Part shown: piece after piece, positions 7,729 through 15,999 of the stretch
How positions within the stretch are numbered: the stretch's first letter is position 1
Layout: the number at the start of each line of letters is the position of its first letter
NCBI RefSeq assembly: GCF_025464955.1
Contig: NZ_JAODNM010000058.1
Location: 1 to 52,143, forward strand
DNA length: 52,143 bases
Direction: 5' to 3'
Source: Amycolatopsis sp.
GTDB lineage: Bacteria > Actinomycetota > Actinomycetes > Mycobacteriales > Pseudonocardiaceae
Notes under the pieces: model-generated
Told to the model about the DNA's origin: nothing
Seen by the model: only the letters and a program-made list of their open reading frames with translations
Database searches by the model: none
Made by a program: the position numbers and the translations under genes

Positions 7729-9003
7729 TTACCCCGCGTCGCTGGCGTCGGGAGCGGCAAAACCGAACTGGTGCACCTTGAGGTAGCCGGAGCGGAACCC
7801 GGCCTCGGAGTAGGCGAGGTAGAACTCCCACATGCGGCGGAACACCTCATCGAAACCGAGGTCGGCGACCTCGGCCCAGCGCTGGTTGAACCGCTCCCGC
7901 CACAACCGCAGCGTGCGCGCGTAGTCCTGGCCGAACTCCCGCACGCCGTTCGCCTTGAGCTGGGTGTTCTCCTTGATCCCCTCGGCCACCGCCCGGGTCG
8001 ACGGGATGAGCCCGCCGGGGAAGATGTACTTGTGGATCCAGGTGTAGGACGCGGCGCTGGCCAGCATCCGGTCGTGGTCCATGGTGATGGCCTGCAGCCC
8101 GAACTTGCCGCCGGGGCGGAGCCGCTGCCCGATCGTGCCGAAGAACGTGGGCCAGTAGTCGGCGCCGACGGCTTCGATCATCTCGACGCTGACCACGGCG
8201 TCGAACTCGCCCTGAGACTCGCGGTAGTCGCACAGCTGGACGTCGACCCGGTCGGAGAACCCGGCTTCGGCGATCCGCTGGTCCGCGAGGGTTTTTTGCT
8301 CCTGGGAAATGGTCAGTGACGTGACGCGCGCCCCGCGCGCGGCGGCACGGATCGCCAGCTCGCCCCAGCCGGTGCCGATCTCGAGCACCTCGCTGCCGTC
8401 ACGGACGCCGGCGTAGTCCAGCACGCTGTCGAGCTTGCGGTGCTGCGCGACGGTCAGGTCGTCGTCCGGGCCGAAGATCGCCGACGAGTACATCATCGAC
8501 TCGTCGAGGAAGGTCGCGAACAGGTCGTTGGACAGGTCGTAGTGCCGGTGGATGTTCGCCCGGGCGCCTTCGAGAGTGTTCTGCTCGACCGTCGGCTGGC
8601 GGCGGTCGACGAACCGCCGGAACTTCTGCAGTACCGGCGGGATGACGACGGCCATCCGCTCGGCGAACGGGGTGAGCAGTTCGGCGAGGCGGTCCGTCGT
8701 CCAGTCGCCTGCCATGTACGACTCGCCGAAGCCGATCTTCGCGTCGACGCCGAGGCGGTGGAAGAACGCCGCCGGGCGGTGCAGGCGCATCTCCGGGGAG
8801 CCCTCGCCGCCGGCGCCGAGCCGCTTGCCGTCGGGGAGCACGACGCTGACGTCGAGCGGCCGGACAGCGTGCCGGAACAAGGACTCCGCGATCCGCGCTC
8901 GCAACGGCGAGTGGGGCGGCGTGTCGAGACCGGGCCAATGGTTCTCTTCGGGCTTCGGCCGGTCCGCCGGCACTGTCGCCCGATCGATGCTTGAGGTGGT
9001 CAA
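7729..9003 (-). CDS. cfa: Cyclopropane-fatty-acyl-phospholipid synthase family methyltransferase
   Basis: An S-adenosylmethionine-dependent enzyme of the CFA/UfaA1/mycolic-acid-cyclopropanase family, which adds a methylene group across a double bond of a membrane lipid acyl chain. The Rossmann motif VLEIGTGWGELA, the NIHRHYDLSNDLF segment and FFGTIGQRLRPGG are characteristic, and the length matches full-size Cfa with its N-terminal domain. I place the start at the TTG at 9003, because GGGAGGG stands six bases before it. The ATG at 9024 adds seven residues but has only a poor site. An A+T-rich stretch at 9042-9050 gives a minus-strand TATTAT that could be the -10 element. The product could be another methylated fatty acid such as tuberculostearate precursors. 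Confidence 0.9.
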   Translation of the reverse strand: MTTSSIDRATVPADRPKPEENHWPGLDTPPHSPLRARIAESLFRHAVRPLDVSVVLPDGKRLGAGGEGSPEMRLHRPAAFFHRLGVDAKIGFGESYMAGDWTTDRLAELLTPFAERMAVVIPPVLQKFRRFVDRRQPTVEQNTLEGARANIHRHYDLSNDLFATFLDESMMYSSAIFGPDDDLTVAQHRKLDSVLDYAGVRDGSEVLEIGTGWGELAIRAAARGARVTSLTISQEQKTLADQRIAEAGFSDRVDVQLCDYRESQGEFDAVVSVEMIEAVGADYWPTFFGTIGQRLRPGGKFGLQAITMDHDRMLASAASYTWIHKYIFPGGLIPSTRAVAEGIKENTQLKANGVREFGQDYARTLRLWRERFNQRWAEVADLGFDEVFRRMWEFYLAYSEAGFRSGYLKVHQFGFAAPDASDAG

Positions 9004-9118
9004 GGCACTCCCTCCCGCCGGCATTTCCTATCAGCCGGTAAAATAATAATCCAGGCGCACGTTTCCCGCGCTGGTGCTGTTCACCACTTGTGGTCACTGC
9101 CACGGCATGCCCGCTCGG

Positions 9119-9826
9119 TCAGACCGGGATTCGCAGCCGCTCGGCATCCGGCTTGGTCTCGGCGGCCGCTGGTGGCCGGTCGGCCACGGCGTCGCGGGTG
9201 AATTCGCGGGTGAATTCGCGGGTGAATTCGCGGACCAGGCGCGTCCAAACTCCGGCCCGGCGCAGCATTGCGTGACCTTCGCGGTCGATCTCGTAGCGGA
9301 CCACGCGGGTCGCGACCGGCTCGGCGCGCAGGGCGAAGGAGTACGAGCCCGCCGGGTCGGTCATGTGGTCCTGGGTGCCGTGCGCGATGAGCACGGACCG
9401 GCCGGCGACGGCGTCGACAGGTTCACCCTCAGGTGTCCACGGCGCGAGGGCCGCGACAGCGACGACGGCGGGGTCGTCGGCGACCCGCAGCCCGACCCGG
9501 CCGCCCATGGAATGCCCGACGAGCACGATCCGGACGCCGGGATGGTCTTCACGGATGCGGTCGAGGGCCCACCGCGCGTCGGCGAGTGCGTCCTGCCCCT
9601 CGCCGTTCCAGCCGTAGACACGGTTTCGCAGCAGACGCACTTCGACGCCGTGTTCGCGGCCGTCACGGTGGATCGCCGCGGCGATCGGGACCATCCGCAG
9701 GTAGGCGAGCTTCCACGGAGGCACCGGCGCGCGGCTTTGCTCCGCTCCGCCGTGCAACACCAGTACCACTGACTTCACCGGTCCGGCCGCAGCACGGACG
9801 GACACCACCGGAAGACTCTCGTTCAC
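9119..9826 (-). CDS. Alpha/beta hydrolase
   Basis: A 235-residue alpha/beta-hydrolase-fold enzyme. The nucleophile elbow is GHSMGG, the oxyanion-side motif is VLHGGAEQS, and the C-terminal HGTQDHMTDP and EGHAML carry the likely acid and His. The substrate is unknown. I choose the GTG at 9826, which follows AGGAGG by nine bases; the open frame extends upstream but opposes the SIS gene promoter. Near the C-terminus the protein has a threefold REFT repeat encoded by a perfect 12-bp tandem repeat. The gene is divergent from the SIS-domain gene. Confidence 0.85.
   Translation of the reverse strand: MNESLPVVSVRAAAGPVKSVVLVLHGGAEQSRAPVPPWKLAYLRMVPIAAAIHRDGREHGVEVRLLRNRVYGWNGEGQDALADARWALDRIREDHPGVRIVLVGHSMGGRVGLRVADDPAVVAVAALAPWTPEGEPVDAVAGRSVLIAHGTQDHMTDPAGSYSFALRAEPVATRVVRYEIDREGHAMLRRAGVWTRLVREFTREFTREFTRDAVADRPPAAAETKPDAERLRIPV
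9193..9233. repeat. 12-bp in-frame tandem repeat in hydrolase gene
   Basis: The unit CGCGGGTGAATT is repeated about 3.4 times without a mismatch. On the minus strand it encodes (REFT)3 near the hydrolase C-terminus. Perfect identity suggests recent slippage expansion. Confidence 0.9.
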
Positions 9827-9940
9827 CAGCGCAGACCTCCTCGTAACGGTCAACCACACCGGAGGTTCGCGGTATTCCGCCGCGTGCCCTCCCGCCCGCA
9901 CCGATAGGTTCGGCGCCAGATGTCGAAAAGAAGGGCGGAT

Positions 9941-10669
9941 GTGGTGAGCACCACCGAACAGTGGGAAAGCGTCGCGGGCATGCTGGCCGAGGCCGAACGC
10001 ACCAACAGCGAGAGCCTCGACAAGGCGGCCGAGCTCGTGCTCGGCGTCATCGGATCGGACGCGCTGGTCTACACCGCGGGGGCGGGCCATTCGCTGGCCG
10101 CCGTCGCCGAGACGTTCTACCGCGCAGGCGGCCTGGCCTGCGTGTACCCGCTCTATCACCCCGAGCTGCTGCCGATCCACGGCGCGCAGTCCTCCACGGT
10201 CGCCGAGCGGCGCTCCGGGCTGGCGGCGGAAGTACTGGCCGCGACCCCGCCGGGGCCGGGTGACGTGGTCGTGGTGTTCTCGACCTCGGGGGTCAACCCG
10301 TACCCGGTCGAACTGGCCCGGGTGGCCAAGGCCAACGGCGCGGCGGTGATCGCGGTGACCTCGATCGCGACGTCGTCGGCGGCTCCGAAGCGGTCCGGCA
10401 CGACGCTGGCCGAAGAGGCCGACGTCGTGCTCGATTCGGGTGTCCGGCCCGGGGATTCGAGTTACCCGCCGGACGCTCCGGTGACCGCGCCGGTATCCAC
10501 AGTGGTCAACGCCTTCCTGTGGAACCTGGTGCTGACCAGGGTCCTCGACGGCGGCGCCGCGGCGGGGGTCGACGTGCCGCTGTGGCGCAGTTCCAACGTC
10601 GAAGGCGGCGACCAGGCCAACAAGGCACTGCTGGCCAAGTACGAGCCGCGGGTACCGCCGCTGCGGTGA
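9941..10669 (+). CDS. SIS-domain phosphosugar-binding protein
   Basis: About 242 residues with one sugar-isomerase (SIS) fold. The segments YTAGAGHSLA, VVVFSTSGVNPYPVELA and VIAVTSIATSS match the strand-loop motifs that bind phosphosugars, and the SIS Ser-rich loop is present. Family members with this architecture are often annotated as sugar isomerase domain proteins of unknown substrate. An upstream ATG (9920) lacks a ribosome binding site. GTG codons at 9941 and 9944 both follow GAAGGG, so the exact start is uncertain by a few residues. No kinase, transporter or RpiR-type regulator is beside it. It converges with the ABC exporter gene across a strong dyad. Confidence 0.82.
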   Translation: MVSTTEQWESVAGMLAEAERTNSESLDKAAELVLGVIGSDALVYTAGAGHSLAAVAETFYRAGGLACVYPLYHPELLPIHGAQSSTVAERRSGLAAEVLAATPPGPGDVVVVFSTSGVNPYPVELARVAKANGAAVIAVTSIATSSAAPKRSGTTLAEEADVVLDSGVRPGDSSYPPDAPVTAPVSTVVNAFLWNLVLTRVLDGGAAAGVDVPLWRSSNVEGGDQANKALLAKYEPRVPPLR

Positions 10670-10681
10670 AGGGTCCGCGAG

Positions 10682-10738
10682 CTCGTGAGTGTTCCGGCCG
10701 GTTCTAAGCAGGTTCTAAGCGGCCGGAACACTCACGAG
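10682..10738. terminator. CTCGTGAG dyad element 1 (bidirectional terminator-like)
   Basis: Perfect 19-bp arms (10682-10700 and 10720-10738) start with CTCGTGAGTGTTCCGGCCG. The 19-base loop contains GTTCTAAGC twice. It sits exactly between two converging genes (SIS and ABC exporter). A related element with the same outer CTCGTGAG/CTCACGAG ends and GTTCTAA loop sequence lies at 45819-45864, also between converging genes. Confidence 0.75.
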
Positions 10739-10755
10739 TTCTGCTACAGCCCCCA

Positions 10756-12621
10756 TCAAGCCGGGGACGGCTCTTCCGCGAACTGGGTGCGGTAGAGGGA
10801 TGCGTAGCGGCCGTCGGCGGCGAGGAGGGTCTCGTGGTCACCGCGTTCGACGATCGTGCCGTACTCGAGGACCAGGATCTGGTCCGCTGCGCGGATGGTC
10901 GACAGGCGGTGCGCGATGACCAGTGCCGTACGCCCCTCCAGCGCGGTCGCCAGCGCTTCGCCGACGGCGGCTTCGGACTCGGAGTCCAGGTGCGCGGTCG
11001 CCTCGTCCAGCAGGATCACCTTCGGCTGGGCGAGGAGGAGCCGGGCGATGGTGAGCCGTTGCCGTTCACCGCCGGAGAGCCGGTAGCCCCGCTCCCCGAC
11101 CAGCGTCTCGAGCCCGTCGGGCAGTTCGTGCACCAGCTCGCCGAGCCGCGCTTGCTCCAGCGCGTGCCAGAGGTCGGCATCGGACGCACCGGGCTGGGCG
11201 TAGGCGAGGTTCGCGCGGATGGTGTCGTGGAACAGGTGGCCGTCCTGCGTGACCACACCGACGGTCTCCCGCAGCGTTTCGAAGCTGAGCTCCCGGACAT
11301 CGACCCCGGCCAGCCTGATCGCGCCGGAATCCACGTCGTAGAGCCGCGGCAGCAGCGTGCCGATGGTGGACTTACCGGCACCGGATGATCCGACGAGTGC
11401 GATCAGCTGTCCCGCCTCGGCCCGGAAACTCACCCCGTGCAGCACTTCCTCGCCGACGCGGTGGTCCAAAGTGGACACATCCTCGAGCGACGCGAGGGAG
11501 AACCGGTCCGCCGCCGGGTAACCGAAGCGGACGTCGTCGAACTCCACCGACACCGGGCCGTCCGGCACGGTCTTGGTGTCGGGCAACTCGGTGATCATCG
11601 GCTTGATGTCGAGCACCTCGAAGACCCGCTCGAACGAAACCAGCGCGGTCATCACGTCGACACGGACGTTCGCCAACGCCGTCAGCGGTGCGTAAAGCCT
11701 GGTCAGCAGCAGTGCGAGCGCGACGACCGTGCCGGGCTGCAACTGTCCGCGCAGCGCAAGCCAACCGCCGAGGCCGTAGACCAGCGCCTGCGCGAGCGCC
11801 GAAACCAGCGTCAGGCTGGTCATGAACCAGCGGGTCAGCATCGCGCTGCGGACACCGATGTCGCGCACCTGCGCGGCCCGCACGCCGAACTCCTCGGCTT
11901 CGGAAACTGGCCGTCCGAACAGTTTGACCAGCGTGGCGCCGGGCGCGGAAAAGCGCTCGGTCATCTGCGTGGTCATCCCGGCGTTGAGGTTCGCCGAACT
12001 GCGCTGCAGATCCGCCATTCGTTTACCCATCCGCCGGGCGGGCAGCACGAAGATCGGCAGCAGAACCAACGCGAACAGCGTCACCTGCCAGGACAGCGTC
12101 ACCATCACCACCAGCGACAACACGAGCTGGATAACGTTGGTGACCAGCCCGGACAACGTCGCGGTGAAGGTGCGCTGCGCGCCGATCACGTCGTTGTTGA
12201 GCCTGCTGACGAGCGCGCCGGTCCGGGTGCGGGTGAAGAACGCGACAGGCATCCGCTGCACGTGCTCGAACACCGCGCGCCGCAGGTCGTAGATCAGCCC
12301 TTCACCGATCCGCGCGGACTGCCACCGTTCGGCCAGACCGAGCCCGGAGTCGGCGACCGCCAGCAAGGCGATCACCACCGCGAGCCAGATCACCGTCGAC
12401 ACCTCGCGGTGGCCGATGATCGCGTCGACCACCTTGCCCGCCAGCACCGGCGTGGTGACCGCCAGCACCGCGGAGATCACTGTCAGTCCCAGGAAAACCA
12501 CCAGCCGGCGCCAATGTGGTTTGGCGAACCGGGCCACCCTGCCGACCGTGCCGCGGGTGAGGCCTCTCGGCACGTCCCCCGCCCGCATGGCCGAATTCAT
12601 CAACGACCACGAGTTGTCCAC
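10756..12621 (-). CDS. ABC transporter, fused permease-ATPase (exporter)
   Basis: A 621-residue half-transporter of the multidrug-exporter type. An N-terminal membrane domain with about six helices spans residues 35-330, and an ATP-binding domain runs from about 355 to 610. The ATPase has Walker A GSSGAGKST, signature LSGGERQR, Walker B VILLDEAT and the H-loop AHRLST. It presumably works as a homodimer, since no partner gene is adjacent. The GTG start at 12621 follows AGAGG. Upstream lies a near-palindrome (12645-12660) that could be an operator for a MarR/TetR-like regulator, but no regulator gene is next to it. The substrate is unknown; drug, lipid or peptide export are all possible. One TCCA-N3-TGGAC site lies inside (11465-11476). 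Confidence 0.92.
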   Translation of the reverse strand: MDNSWSLMNSAMRAGDVPRGLTRGTVGRVARFAKPHWRRLVVFLGLTVISAVLAVTTPVLAGKVVDAIIGHREVSTVIWLAVVIALLAVADSGLGLAERWQSARIGEGLIYDLRRAVFEHVQRMPVAFFTRTRTGALVSRLNNDVIGAQRTFTATLSGLVTNVIQLVLSLVVMVTLSWQVTLFALVLLPIFVLPARRMGKRMADLQRSSANLNAGMTTQMTERFSAPGATLVKLFGRPVSEAEEFGVRAAQVRDIGVRSAMLTRWFMTSLTLVSALAQALVYGLGGWLALRGQLQPGTVVALALLLTRLYAPLTALANVRVDVMTALVSFERVFEVLDIKPMITELPDTKTVPDGPVSVEFDDVRFGYPAADRFSLASLEDVSTLDHRVGEEVLHGVSFRAEAGQLIALVGSSGAGKSTIGTLLPRLYDVDSGAIRLAGVDVRELSFETLRETVGVVTQDGHLFHDTIRANLAYAQPGASDADLWHALEQARLGELVHELPDGLETLVGERGYRLSGGERQRLTIARLLLAQPKVILLDEATAHLDSESEAAVGEALATALEGRTALVIAHRLSTIRAADQILVLEYGTIVERGDHETLLAADGRYASLYRTQFAEEPSPA

Positions 12622-13021
12622 TTGCGCCTCTTCCCGGCCAAAAGCTCAACTATACTTGAGGTATTTTCCGCGTATTGCCTGGATAACGCGCAGCACAGGG
12701 GAATTCTTCCCTATCCTCACAGATTCGCGAAACCGGGGCGCAGCCGGTCCGGGACGCTGCGTAACATGGGATGTTCAAGATCAACGCACTACGGCCCGAA
12801 ATGGGTCACGCTTGCCAAGCGGCGCAAGGAGTCCGCTTTCCCCTGGTGATCGTCTCGGTGCGGGCTCGACGACGATCCGGTCGGTGGCGCCGGCCCCCCG
12901 TGACCGGTCCGCACGCGAGATACGCGTACGGCAGTCGGACTCGGCGCTGCCCACCCTCCACACTGGTGTTCGGTGACTCACAAGAACTTCTGGAAACGGC
13001 GGTGCCCCCCGCGCCCGGCCG
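12622..13021. other. 400-bp spacer upstream of ABC exporter
   Basis: It holds the candidate exporter promoter and operator at its left end. The remainder (about 12690-13021) has open frames but none with family resemblance, a plausible ribosome binding site or consistent codon bias. I see no RNA gene or repeat here. Confidence 0.5.
12645..12660 (-). promoter_or_regulatory. Near-palindromic candidate operator/-10 region of the ABC exporter
   Basis: CTCAACTATACTTGAG is palindromic at 14 of 16 positions, with TCAA/TTGA arms as in many MarR-family operators. On the minus strand it contains TATAGT, a possible -10 hexamer, and lies 24 bases before the exporter start codon. A regulator bound here would block the promoter. 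The assignment rests on symmetry and position only. Confidence 0.4.
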
Positions 13022-13231
13022 TTACTTCTTCTTGACCCGGGTCGCACCGCCTCGTCCGCGCAGTTGCACGCCTGATTCCGAGAGCACCCGGTGCACGAAC
13101 CCGTACGATCGGCCGGTCGACTCCGCGAGTGCACGGATGCTCGACCCCTTCTCGTATTTCTTTTTCAGGTCAGCGGCCAGCTTGTCGCGCGTGTTTCCTG
13201 TGATCCGCGCGCCTTTCTTCAGGTCAGCCAC
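13022..13231 (-). CDS. Small conserved actinobacterial helix-turn-helix protein
   Basis: A 69-residue basic protein. The ADLKKGARITG start, LAADLKKKYEKGSSIRALA, and the HTH STGRSYGFVHRVLSESGV are followed by a basic tail (RGRGGATRVKKK). I recognise it as a small HTH protein widely conserved in actinobacteria. Its target is not known to me. The GTG start at 13231 sits after GGAAGGCGG. It lies 176 bases downstream of the ABC-F gene on the same strand and may share its transcript. Length and composition suggest a nucleic-acid-binding role, DNA or possibly RNA. Confidence 0.8.
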   Translation of the reverse strand: MADLKKGARITGNTRDKLAADLKKKYEKGSSIRALAESTGRSYGFVHRVLSESGVQLRGRGGATRVKKK

Positions 13232-13407
13232 GTTGATCCGCCTTCCGCCTGAGAGTGTCTTGGGCCACATTCGACCCCTGCCGCGCAATGATCGAACACT
13301 GGCGGCCGGAATGCCAGACGACGGGCACAAATCAGTCGCAATCGCGATCACATTGGGCCATTCCAGTGCCTCAAGGGGTCGAAACAGGCACCCGAATGGC
13401 CGCATGG

Positions 13408-15036
<1,629 letters not shown>

Positions 15037-15216
15037 AGGGAACTCCCAATTAGGGGGTGGTGGAGAGGGTCTTTGGTGGGCACTGTCGACCCACGGTGGG
15101 CCGGGAGAGCATCAGAACGAACCGGCAGTCGCCGGCTCGGAGCTACTCCAGTTGGATATCCACGTGATCAGTGTACGGGTTGCGGGCAATCGGTTTCCGT
15201 CCCCGTGGCGCTCGTC

Positions 15217-15945
15217 TCACGAATCGCGGACGACGATCTCCAGCGCGACCGCCCGCTCGGCGGCTTCGACGAGCACGTCCAGGCGCGGTTCCGCGACGTC
15301 GAGGACCCGTGCTTCGGCGCGCGCGAAAAGCGGCGTCAACCTGCGGTCTTCGCGAAGTTCATCCAGTGCGTGGCGATCTCCGCCCAGCACGACGGCATCC
15401 ATGTCGTCCAGCCGCGGCACGAGGACTTCGAACGCGTTGAGCGCGGCGTGCTGGAGCGACTGGCGGACCTGCCCCTCGCGGCGGCGGGCGAAGCGGTGCT
15501 GCGACCAGCCGCCGGCCGCGGACCGGCCGTGCACCTGCTGCCGGTCGGTGCGCGAGACGAGCACCTGGCCGTCACGGACGATGCCCATGCTGTGTCCGCC
15601 GAGGCGCACCAGCAGCAGCCCGATCCGGCGGGACTGCCGCATGTGGGTGATCAGCTGCTCGACGGCCAGTCCTTCGAAGTCCCGTTCGGCATCCCGTGCG
15701 AAGTCTCCGTCGACGCCTCCTTCGACACCTCCTTCGACGCCTCCTTCGACGCTGAGTGGGCCGAAGGGCACCGCCGCGACGGCCGTCGTGCCGTTTCTGG
15801 CGGTGACGACCACCTCGCCCGGCCGCAGCGTGGTGCTGACAACGCCGTCGTTGCGCTCGGCGAACCGGGCGAACCAGCCCCTCAGCCGGTCCGGCGGCAC
15901 CTCGACGGCGCGGCCGCCACCCGCGACCTGACGTGTCTTGCTCAT
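15217..15945 (-). CDS. acVLRF1-type peptidyl-tRNA hydrolase (release-factor-like)
   Basis: A 242-residue protein that I match to the actinobacterial VLRF1 group, relatives of eukaryotic Vms1/ANKZF1, which cleave peptidyl-tRNA on stalled large ribosomal subunits. The key segment HGRSAAGGWSQHRFARRREG (residues 139-158) corresponds to the loop carrying the catalytic Gln, here probably Q149, and an Arg-rich helix follows. Upstream is the strand GIVRDGQVLVSRTDRQQV. A low-complexity (VEGG)3VDG insert at residues 66-80 comes from a 12-bp tandem repeat. The ATG at 15945 is preferred; a GTG at 15954 would add three residues. Ribosome rescue fits its neighbourhood with an ABC-F ATPase. Confidence 0.8.
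   Translation of the reverse strand: MSKTRQVAGGGRAVEVPPDRLRGWFARFAERNDGVVSTTLRPGEVVVTARNGTTAVAAVPFGPLSVEGGVEGGVEGGVDGDFARDAERDFEGLAVEQLITHMRQSRRIGLLLVRLGGHSMGIVRDGQVLVSRTDRQQVHGRSAAGGWSQHRFARRREGQVRQSLQHAALNAFEVLVPRLDDMDAVVLGGDRHALDELREDRRLTPLFARAEARVLDVAEPRLDVLVEAAERAVALEIVVRDS
15712..15750. repeat. 12-bp in-frame tandem repeat in acVLRF1 gene
   Basis: Three consecutive 12-mers, GACGCCTCCTTC, GACACCTCCTTC and GACGCCTCCTTC, plus a partial fourth. On the minus strand they encode the VEGG repeats. This is a second in-frame 12-bp expansion in the window, after 9193-9233. Confidence 0.85.
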
Positions 15946-15999
15946 GGCGGTCACGGTACGGGCCGACCGCGCGGCCGGCCCGTACCGCGTTCGCAGGTC

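Noticed and set aside
1777..10669. Secondary-metabolite cluster (P450, methyltransferase, hydrolase)
   Set aside because: The genes lie on both strands in separate units, and no scaffold-building enzyme is present.
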